A stretch of 64,000 bases of DNA, taken from Salegentibacter maritimus (GTDB taxonomy: Bacteria; Bacteroidota; Bacteroidia; Flavobacteriales; Flavobacteriaceae). The stretch covers positions 112,798 through 176,797 of the forward strand of contig NZ_JAEHOK010000007.1 of assembly GCF_016236915.1 (NCBI RefSeq). The letters are read 5' to 3'. The translations under genes were made by a program, and so were the position numbers. The notes beneath the pieces were generated by a model. That model did not search any database. It was not told where the DNA came from and was given only the letters and a program-made list of their open reading frames with translations. Of the stretch, positions 1 to 6,493 are shown piece after piece (positions within the stretch are counted from its first letter, which is position 1; the number at the start of each line of letters is the position of its first letter).

Positions 1-868
1 TTTGCTAATGCGTAACCTTCCAGATAAGATGAGGTTAATGCATGAAGGTAAATGGGATAAATCGGCTAATAATAGTTTTGAAACCCGCGGAAAGAAACTT
101 GGAATTATAGGTTATGGTAATATTGGGGCACAACTTTCTGTAATGGCAGAATCTGTTGGTTTCGACGTATATTACTATGATGTTGAAGAAAAGTTGCCAA
201 TGGGTAATGTTACCAAGTGCAATTCCTTAAAAGAACTTTTAGAGACCGTAGATGTTGTATCGCTTCACGTAGACGGAAGAAAAGAAAATAAAAACTTAAT
301 TGGGGAAAAGGAATTTGGTTACATGAAGGATAATGTGACCTTCATAAACCTAAGCCGTGGGCATGTGGTAGATATTAAGGCGCTTAAAAAGAATATAGAG
401 TCCGGTAAAATTATGGGAGCCGGTATCGATGTTTATCCGCAGGAGCCCAAAACCAATAATGAAGAATTTGTTTCAGAATTAAGGAATTTACCTAATGTAA
501 TTTTAACGCCACACATTGGAGGTAGTACATTGGAAGCCCAGGAAAATATTGGAAATTTTGTTCCGGGAAAAATTATTGAATATATCAATACCGGAAGTAC
601 TACTAACTCTGTGAACTTCCCTAATTTACAGTTGCCTGTACTGCAGAATGCACATAGGCTTATACATATTCACGAAAACAGGCCTGGTATTTTAGCGGAA
701 ATCAATAGAATTCTTGCCGGGCATGATATTAATATTGAAGGTCAATATTTAAAAACCAATGAGACCATTGGTTATGTAATTACAGATATTGACAAACGTT
801 ACGATAAAGCGGTTATAAAAGACTTAAAAGGTCTTAAAGGAACCATACGTTTTAGAGTTCTATATTAA
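1..868 (+). CDS. serA: D-3-phosphoglycerate dehydrogenase, C-terminal part
   Basis: This enzyme oxidises 3-phosphoglycerate to 3-phosphohydroxypyruvate, the first step of serine synthesis in the cytoplasm. The reading frame enters from the left edge, so the N-terminal substrate-binding lobe is missing. Visible are the Rossmann NAD motif GYGNIG, the catalytic Arg in NLSRGH, the catalytic Glu in DVYPQEP and the catalytic His in TPHIGGST. A C-terminal ACT-type domain starts near IHIHENRPGILAEI and ends in FRVLY. The ACT domain suggests feedback control by serine, as known for the family. A strong terminator follows the stop. The assignment is secure; only the upstream extent is unknown. Confidence 0.95.
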   Translation, partial: LLMRNLPDKMRLMHEGKWDKSANNSFETRGKKLGIIGYGNIGAQLSVMAESVGFDVYYYDVEEKLPMGNVTKCNSLKELLETVDVVSLHVDGRKENKNLIGEKEFGYMKDNVTFINLSRGHVVDIKALKKNIESGKIMGAGIDVYPQEPKTNNEEFVSELRNLPNVILTPHIGGSTLEAQENIGNFVPGKIIEYINTGSTTNSVNFPNLQLPVLQNAHRLIHIHENRPGILAEINRILAGHDINIEGQYLKTNETIGYVITDIDKRYDKAVIKDLKGLKGTIRFRVLY

Positions 869-887
869 AAGTCTTTTAAATAGGTTA

Positions 888-941
888 GATCCCGTGAATT
901 ATTTCTCAAACTAAAAGAAATAACTCACGGGATTTCTTTTT
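888..941 (+). terminator. Rho-independent terminator after serA
   Basis: Near-perfect inverted repeat: ATCCCGTGAATTATTTCT (889-906) pairs with AGAAATAACTCACGGGAT (916-933), with a loop of about 9 nt, followed by TTCTTTTT. It lies 20 bp after the serA stop codon. Confidence 0.9.
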
Positions 942-975
942 GGTCTTCACTCGATGATCCAGATATAAAGTTCCC

Positions 976-1043
976 AGACCTGCCTCGAAATTAAAAATTT
1001 ATTTCCAACGAATGCCTCTTAGGCTTGCCTTTAGGTAGTTTAC
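976..1043 (+). repeat. Dispersed two-hairpin element, copy 1 (partial)
   Basis: This stretch matches the right two thirds of the 100-bp element best seen at 27834-27933. It shares a TGCCTCGAAATTAAAAATTT-like core, TTTCCAACGAATGCCTC, and the end GGTAGTTTAC. The terminal AGTTTAC contains the stop codon of the MepB-family gene on the minus strand (TTA at 1040-1042). Confidence 0.75.
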
Positions 1044-1534
1044 TTTGCGCGGTACAATTGCTCTACTTTTTTAAGATTAGTATTGCTGTATATTTCATAG
1101 AAATAATCTAATTGCCATTTTTGGGTTTTTTCGGCTTGTTTACTCCTTACAAGATCCCATTTAGGATACACTCTAAAAGCTCTCTTTCCTTCTTTTGTTT
1201 TGGTTGAGATGATACCCTTTTTTATCAAAATAGACCTAGGGAATATAAACTGTCCAAACCTTTCACCGGTTCGACTGTTCACTACAAAAAAGTCAATATT
1301 GTCATCATGGTTAAATGGCTCAATTGGTCCCTTACCAATTCTTTTCCAAAATGTCACAAATTGCCCCGCTTTTTTAGGGGTAACTTTCGCGTTTCTGCTT
1401 AGTATATGTAGATCGTTTAATTTAAATTGACAGGCATCGTATTCTTTGCTTTCTAATTCAGTTTTAAACTCAGAAATTTTAAGATTGCACCTGTCATAAA
1501 TTTCTTTCTTTATTTGAGTGAGATTTTGGTCCAT
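1040..1534 (-). CDS. MepB-family protein
   Basis: The 164-residue protein matches the MepB family, named after the third gene of the staphylococcal mepRAB multidrug-resistance operon; its biochemical role is not established. Family hallmarks seen are the central block with GQFVTFWKR, the acidic DDNIDFFVV strand, GQFIFPRSIL, and EGKRAFRVYPKWD near residues 120-135. No signal peptide or membrane segment is present, so it is probably cytoplasmic. The start is the first ATG and the length is normal for the family. It stands alone here, with no mepA or mepR beside it. Its TAA stop lies inside the end of a dispersed intergenic element. Confidence 0.85.
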   Translation of the reverse strand: MDQNLTQIKKEIYDRCNLKISEFKTELESKEYDACQFKLNDLHILSRNAKVTPKKAGQFVTFWKRIGKGPIEPFNHDDNIDFFVVNSRTGERFGQFIFPRSILIKKGIISTKTKEGKRAFRVYPKWDLVRSKQAEKTQKWQLDYFYEIYSNTNLKKVEQLYRAK

Positions 1535-1862
1535 TTGATTTAAATAGGGGTGTTCACTGTATATTTAAAATAATCAGTTTTATAGAAGAACCAAAAGTAA
1601 GTCTATTTTAAAAAAGAAAATATACCCTTATTAGGGTATTGTGTCCAGGCTCTTTTCTGGATAAATTTGGTATAATATTTTGTTTGGGATAAAAAGGTCG
1701 TGATCTGGTTTAGGTAGGGATAAATCAGGTTGTTTTTTTTTATTGGCAGCACCAAAAGTATATTACCTCGAGGTCCCCTCTAAATTAAATATTTGTTTCC
1801 AACAAATACCTCGTGGGCCTGGTCCGAGGTAGTTTACCCGATGGCTTCAGGTTTAAAAATAT
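1535..1862. other. Intergenic region with a dyad and a repeat copy
   Basis: No gene was seen. It holds a dyad with arms ATACCC and GGGTAT at 1622-1639, about 90 bp upstream of the MepB-family start, which could be an operator or a weak terminator. It also holds copy 2 of the dispersed element (1739-1837). Confidence 0.5.
1739..1837 (+). repeat. Dispersed two-hairpin element, copy 2 (full length)
   Basis: A full-length copy of about 99 bp. It begins TTATTGGCAGCACCAAAAG, has TTTGTTTCCAACAAATACC in the middle, and ends GAGGTAGTTTAC. It sits just beyond the stop of the racemase gene, with the AGTTTAC end towards that gene, the same relation as at purC and the MepB-family gene. Confidence 0.8.
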
Positions 1863-2546
1863 TTAATCTTTTAAAATAAATTCGGTAGCCATTTTTGCGT
1901 GAAGCCTGGTAGTATCTAAAAGCGGAATTTCAGTATCATTTTCTTTAATAAGCATGGGGAGCTCGGTACAGCCTAAAATTATTGCTTCAGCGCCTCGTTC
2001 TTTTAGTAATTGCATTTGCTTTAAATAGAAAATTTTAGCCTTATCGGTAAATTTTCCCTGGGTAAGTTCTTCTGAAATAAACCTGTGGGTTTTATCAATA
2101 TAACTATCGCCAGGGATTAAAGTTTCTATTTGGTGCTCTTCTCTTAATCTACCCGATAAAAAATTACCAAGCATTGTTGGTTTTGTGCCTAAAATCCCTA
2201 GTTTTTTAAACCCTTTTTGTTTAGCCTCTTTGGCTATAGCATCAGCAATATGAAGTATTGGAATATTGAGTTTAGGTTGTACAAAATCAAAAACCATATG
2301 GGGGGTATTAGCACAAATAATTACAGCTTTAACCCCTGCCGTTTCAAGTTTTCTAGCAATACCTAAATAAGCGTTTTTAATTTTTTCAGCATCATTTTCA
2401 CGCATTAATTGAACATTGAGACTGTATAGAAGTAAAGGCGGGTTTTGTTGTGTGCCAATCTTTGCACCAACAAGTTCATTTAAAAGCCTGTAATATTCTA
2501 TAGTAGAGTGCCAGGAGGTACCCCCAATCATTCCCAATAAATTCAT
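1863..2546 (-). CDS. Aspartate/glutamate racemase family protein
   Basis: A cytoplasmic member (227 residues) of the PLP-independent Asp/Glu racemase family, which interconverts D- and L-amino acids using two active-site cysteines. The N-terminal MIGGTSW motif (6-12), the CANTPH block (78-83) and the GCTELP block (192-197) mark the family. The second catalytic Cys is present (Cys193). The position just before NT, normally Cys, is Ala79, with a Cys one residue earlier (Cys78). The E. coli YgeA subgroup also departs from Cys here, so a broad-specificity or changed racemase is possible. It lies 21 bp after a small CxxC protein gene on the same strand, probably co-transcribed. Substrate is not assignable. 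Confidence 0.85.
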   Translation of the reverse strand: MNLLGMIGGTSWHSTIEYYRLLNELVGAKIGTQQNPPLLLYSLNVQLMRENDAEKIKNAYLGIARKLETAGVKAVIICANTPHMVFDFVQPKLNIPILHIADAIAKEAKQKGFKKLGILGTKPTMLGNFLSGRLREEHQIETLIPGDSYIDKTHRFISEELTQGKFTDKAKIFYLKQMQLLKERGAEAIILGCTELPMLIKENDTEIPLLDTTRLHAKMATEFILKD

Positions 2547-2567
2547 AATGCATGGTTTTTGCTGAAT

Positions 2568-2801
2568 TTAAGCAATTTTTAGGTCTTTGTCACATTGATC
2601 TTCATTTTCTGACTTTCGAAAAGAATTTAAAATACCTACAGCCTCCAATGCGGCAAATTCAGTTTTATAAATAAAGGAAACCCTGGCTTCTTTCTCGTTA
2701 GCCGAGATATCATAAATATCTTTAATTTTAGACAATCTTTGGGTAATGTATGTTATACAGTTTCTGCAATTGAGTTCTTTTAGTGAGATTGTAGCTTTCA
2801 T
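2568..2801 (-). CDS. Small HMA-like CxxC protein
   Basis: A 77-residue protein with the layout of a heavy-metal-associated (copper-chaperone-like) fold: a first strand (KATISL), a CRNC metal-type motif at residues 12-15, a helix (ITQRLSKI), then two more strands and a helix. The family motif is usually MxCxxC; here it reads LNCRNC, so the Met is replaced. The tail carries one more Cys. It may bind a soft metal ion, or only share the fold. It is first in a two-gene unit with the racemase. An inverted repeat lies upstream (2832-2885). The function is inference. Confidence 0.6.
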   Translation of the reverse strand: MKATISLKELNCRNCITYITQRLSKIKDIYDISANEKEARVSFIYKTEFAALEAVGILNSFRKSENEDQCDKDLKIA

Positions 2802-2831
2802 AATAATTCATTTTTTTGCTTTTCCATACTA

Positions 2832-2885
2832 TGGTAAACTTACTGTGTATATAGTAGGTTTTGTATGAGCAATGTCAGTTTACCA
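2832..2885. promoter_or_regulatory. Nested inverted repeats, candidate operator
   Basis: TGGTAAACT (2832-2840) is perfectly inverted as AGTTTACCA (2877-2885). Inside, AAACTTACT (2836-2844) is inverted with one mismatch as AGTAGGTTT (2853-2861). The pair lies 30-85 bp upstream of the CxxC protein gene on the minus strand and about 215 bp before the MATE gene. The ends resemble the GTAAACT/AGTTTAC ends of the dispersed element, so it may instead be a decayed element copy. The rest of 2802-3100 shows nothing recognisable. Confidence 0.4.
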
Positions 2886-3100
2886 CATATTTGGAGTATA
2901 AAAAGTTTTTTGTTGGGTGTTTTTAAAATGCTCGTGCTAAGCTTACGGGATTTTCTTAAAAAATGAAGGTAGAAAACGGCTACAAAATCATTAATTCTCT
3001 TGTATCGAGTAAAATACTTTTAAGAAATGGTTAAAAGCAAATTGAAGTATTAAGTTGGGAGATATTTTTCTTTACTTGCAAGGCTTAAATTTTCAGAAAA

Positions 3101-4483
3101 TTGCGAAAGAAAAAACGACCCATAAAATATACCGAAGGTAAGATTTTTAGCTCTTTGGCTAATTTGGCCTGGCCTATTATATTGGCAAATATATTACAAA
3201 CCGCATACCAGTTAATAGATACATTTTGGTTGGGGAGATTAGGAGCCGATGCCGTTGCAGCGGTAAGTATAAGTTTTCCTATCCTTTTTTTAATCCTTTC
3301 GTTGGGTGCCGGTTTAACATTGGCAGGAACCGTAATTGTTTCGCAACATAAAGGAGCCGAAAACCAGGCTGAGGTAAATTACAGTTCTTCGCAAACTGTT
3401 TTTGTAATCTTTTTTATATCGGTTTTGTTGGCTATTGTGGGCTATTTTTCTTCAACACCACTAATGAAACTTATAGGTGCCGGCCCCGAAATACTTAGTG
3501 ATTCGGTAAGCTACTTTCAGGTTTCTTCTTTGGGTTTCATCTTTCTGTTTATGTTTTATGTGTTCCAATCTTTAATGCGGGGAATTGGAAATGTGCTCTT
3601 ACCCATGTATGTGGTTTTGGCTACGGTATTTTTAAATTTAGTATTAGATCCGCTATTTATTTTTGGATTCGGCCCTATTCCTGGGTTTGGGGTGGCCGGG
3701 GCTGCGGTAGCCAGTGTTGTAACCCAGGGTTTATCGGCATTAGCCGGTTTACTTATTCTTTTTAGGGGTAAAAGAGGGATTAAGATTAATTTTAGCGAGA
3801 TGAAATTCGATTTCCCCTGGACACGAAGAATGTTCAATATAGGTATTCCTTCCAGTATGGAGATGTCTACCAGGGCAGCTGGAATGACGGTTATGGTGAT
3901 GTTGGTAACCAGTTTTGGGAGCGAAGTTGTGGCAGCTTACGGTATTGGAAGTAGAATATTAAGTCTTATTGTAGTACCGGCACTTGGTTTTGCCATGGCC
4001 ACTACCACCTTAGTAGGCCAGAATATAGGAGCTGGAAAAATAAAGCGTGCCGAAAGAATAGGGAACTTAAGTACTAAAATTGCTTTTTTTGGCTTAACCG
4101 CCGTTGGCTTGATTCTTTTCTTTTTAGCTGAACCTATTACCGCATTTTTTGTTCCCAATGACCCCGGTGTAATTAGAGACGGATCTTTATTTATTAAAAT
4201 TATGGCACCCAGTTTTGGTGTGCTTGGCGTTCAGCAGGTGTTAAATGGGGTGTTTAATGGTGCCGGCTTTACAAAAGCCTCTTTGTTAATTTCGGTTTTT
4301 GCCCTCTGGATTATTCGTTTCCCTATGGCTTTTGTTTTATCCAATAATACCAGTCTTTCTTTTGAAGGTATTTGGTGGGCATTTCCTATCTCTAATCTTA
4401 TTGCGGCCATTGCGGCTTTTCTATACTATAAAATGGGGCATTGGAAATTAAGGACTATTCGTTACCGCCACAGGCAACTTTAA
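3101..4483 (+). CDS. MATE family efflux transporter
   Basis: An inner-membrane protein (460 residues) of the multidrug and toxin extrusion family, which exports cationic compounds in exchange for Na+ or H+. The typical opening EGKIFSSLANLAWPIILANI is followed by about 12 hydrophobic segments in two six-helix halves. The halves show GADAVAAVSISFP near residue 48 and the equivalent GSEVVAAYGIGSRI near residue 275. Length is normal. The start is a TTG at 3101; no ATG lies close to the expected N-terminus. An MFS transporter follows on the same strand. The substrate cannot be told from sequence. Confidence 0.9.
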   Translation: MRKKKRPIKYTEGKIFSSLANLAWPIILANILQTAYQLIDTFWLGRLGADAVAAVSISFPILFLILSLGAGLTLAGTVIVSQHKGAENQAEVNYSSSQTVFVIFFISVLLAIVGYFSSTPLMKLIGAGPEILSDSVSYFQVSSLGFIFLFMFYVFQSLMRGIGNVLLPMYVVLATVFLNLVLDPLFIFGFGPIPGFGVAGAAVASVVTQGLSALAGLLILFRGKRGIKINFSEMKFDFPWTRRMFNIGIPSSMEMSTRAAGMTVMVMLVTSFGSEVVAAYGIGSRILSLIVVPALGFAMATTTLVGQNIGAGKIKRAERIGNLSTKIAFFGLTAVGLILFFLAEPITAFFVPNDPGVIRDGSLFIKIMAPSFGVLGVQQVLNGVFNGAGFTKASLLISVFALWIIRFPMAFVLSNNTSLSFEGIWWAFPISNLIAAIAAFLYYKMGHWKLRTIRYRHRQL

Positions 4484-4563
4484 TTTATTGTGAGCTAAAA
4501 CAAGTTTTATTTCTTTTGCTGAAATATAATAAACGGCAATTTTTATATCTGAAAATTTTAAAA

Positions 4564-5712
4564 ATGAAAGTCGAAATTCAACAACGAATTGCTTTAAGTA
4601 CCTATTTTTTCTTATCTGGGTTCTGTTTTTCTACCTGGGCCTCCCGAATTCCTACTATTAAAATGGCATTCGAACTTAATGAAGCAGAATTAGGAAACTT
4701 ACTAATGGTGATGCCTATAAGTTCTCTTATTGGGCTTCCGGTTTCAGGATGGCTAGTGTCGCGTTTTGAAAGTAGATATCCCTTAATGGTATCCTATATC
4801 TTTTTGGCCATTTCGCTTGTTCTTATTGGGTTGGCCCATAAACTTGTTCTGCTTATCGCGGGGATCTTTTTCTTCGCTTTTTCAATGAGGATTTTTAATA
4901 TTGCCATCAATACTCAATCTATCACCTTACAAAAATCTTTTAAAAGAAAAATTATAGGTTCTTTTCATGGGCTTTGGAGTAGTGGCGGACTTTTAGGAGT
5001 TGCGCTTTCTACTTTACTGGTGAAATTGGAGGTTCCTATTTATAAACATTTACCTGCTGTAGCTATTTTTACGCTTCTTCTTGCTTTTGCAGCTTTCTCA
5101 TTTTTACTGAAAAAAGATAGGTCTAGCCAGGGAAATAAACTCCGACTCGGAAAACCGGATAAGCCTACCATGTATCTTGGCTTTATAGTTTTTCTTGCCG
5201 CAATTACCGAAGGTGGAATGTTTGATTGGAGCGGTGTTTACTTTAAAGAAGTGGTAAAAGAAGATGTGTTTACCCTTGGTTATTTAATATTTATGGTTTT
5301 TATGGCTCTTTCCCGTTTTTTTTCTGATAGGATTGTGGAAAAAATAGGAATGAAAAAGAATTATTTAATAAGTGCCAGCCTGGTCTGCCTGGGGGTTTTG
5401 CTTATGGTAGTATTTCCTTATTTTTGGCCCGCAATAATCGGATTTTGTTTAGTTGGTATAGGAGTTGCCTCAGTAATCCCCATGACCTTTCTCCTAGCCG
5501 GCACCTCTAAAAAATATTCGCCGGGAATGGCTATTTCTATTATTAGTACGTATGCTATTGTGGGAATGCTTTTAGGCCCACCACTTGTGGGTTATTTGGC
5601 ACATATTTTTAACTTAAAAATATCTTTTATCCTATTCTTTACTTCAGCATTAATGCTTATTCCTATTTCGCGGCTCTTTTTTAAATATAAAGAGGCGAAT
5701 ATTCAGGAATAA
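4564..5712 (+). CDS. MFS transporter, YbjJ-like
   Basis: A 12-helix major facilitator superfamily protein of about 382 residues. The N-terminal STWASRIPTIK motif followed by LNEAELGNLL is typical of the YbjJ/fucose-permease-like group; substrates of this group are poorly defined. The frame is open further upstream to 4441, but that part overlaps the MATE gene and carries no membrane segment. The ATG at 4564, directly before the first helix, is chosen. It lies 80 bp after the MATE gene and may share its transcript. An acidic-residue membrane motif GMFDWSGVYFKEV is seen mid-protein. Confidence 0.85.
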   Translation: MKVEIQQRIALSTYFFLSGFCFSTWASRIPTIKMAFELNEAELGNLLMVMPISSLIGLPVSGWLVSRFESRYPLMVSYIFLAISLVLIGLAHKLVLLIAGIFFFAFSMRIFNIAINTQSITLQKSFKRKIIGSFHGLWSSGGLLGVALSTLLVKLEVPIYKHLPAVAIFTLLLAFAAFSFLLKKDRSSQGNKLRLGKPDKPTMYLGFIVFLAAITEGGMFDWSGVYFKEVVKEDVFTLGYLIFMVFMALSRFFSDRIVEKIGMKKNYLISASLVCLGVLLMVVFPYFWPAIIGFCLVGIGVASVIPMTFLLAGTSKKYSPGMAISIISTYAIVGMLLGPPLVGYLAHIFNLKISFILFFTSALMLIPISRLFFKYKEANIQE

Positions 5713-5730
5713 GTTTTTCAATAGAAATGT

Positions 5731-6324
5731 CTAATTTTTATCTGCCGGGGTAATCATAATATGAGCGCGGTGGGTTCCTGGGTCCATAAGCCATGGCATT
5801 CCGGGAGTGTGTGGCTTATCTGGTAGCCCTGTTTCTTCTGTGGTAGCATAAGGCATATAAATTACATAGCGTAATTTTGCATCTTTAAGTTCCCCGGTTT
5901 CGCGATTTAAATTCGCCTCCTTTCCGGTAAGTATATAAGTCATACTTGGCGCATCGGGCATTTTTAGTTTGCCGCTCTCTACTTCTTTTTGTCGTATAGC
6001 ACGACGCTCCATCATATCTTTTCCTTCAGTCTTTAATTCTCTGCCGCGAGACATAAACGGCTCAAGTTTTTTATTATAACAACTTACTGAAATACCATTC
6101 ATGCCAGGGTCGTCTGCAATGCAAACCAGGTTGTTGCTTCCTTCTTTTAGTAAAACTACTTTTCCTTCTTTATCATATCCGTAAACAGTAATGTTAGCCC
6201 TATCTTCTTCGGGCGCAGCCAAACCTGCCATTTTTATTTGAATTTCTTTAGAAAGATATTTTTCCTGGGCTATTCCCTGAAAACCGAAAGCCAGACCTAG
6301 TAGGGCAAAAAGTAGATTCTTCAT
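5731..6324 (-). CDS. Secreted protein of unknown function
   Basis: I do not recognise this 197-residue protein. It starts with a clear signal peptide (MKNLLFALLGLAFGFQGIAQ) and so is probably periplasmic or outer-membrane associated. The mature part is mixed alpha/beta, with two Cys about 17 residues apart (in VCIADD and VSCYNKK), a charged stretch at 95-115, and a Pro/His-rich end (DKPHTPGMPWLMDPGTHRAH) that might bind metal. It is a single gene, convergent with the MFS gene and downstream of the ABC exporter genes on the same strand but 170 bp apart. Confidence 0.7.
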   Translation of the reverse strand: MKNLLFALLGLAFGFQGIAQEKYLSKEIQIKMAGLAAPEEDRANITVYGYDKEGKVVLLKEGSNNLVCIADDPGMNGISVSCYNKKLEPFMSRGRELKTEGKDMMERRAIRQKEVESGKLKMPDAPSMTYILTGKEANLNRETGELKDAKLRYVIYMPYATTEETGLPDKPHTPGMPWLMDPGTHRAHIMITPADKN

Positions 6325-6360
6325 AGTAAACAGATTTTAATTTATATTTTTTATGGTGTT

Positions 6361-6387
6361 ATGCCGAATTTTTTTCAGCGTCTAAGG
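6361..6387. repeat. Short dispersed repeat, family B copy 1
   Basis: ATGCCGAATT followed by T-rich sequence and TTTCAGC(G/A)TCTAA recurs at 27730-27754 with few differences. It lies between the secreted-protein gene and the ABC permease gene. Confidence 0.55.
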
Positions 6388-6493
6388 TGTAAAATATTCA
6401 CTTGTAGACTATTTATAATTCCCTTCTTTATATTCCATTCAGCTAAAGATATAAATTTTACTCGATAATTTTAATGTAATGCTTCCAGGTAGC

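Noticed and set aside
4441..4563. Upstream start for the MFS transporter
   Set aside because: The extension overlaps the MATE gene in another frame and has no transporter-like sequence; the ATG at 4564 precedes the first helix directly.
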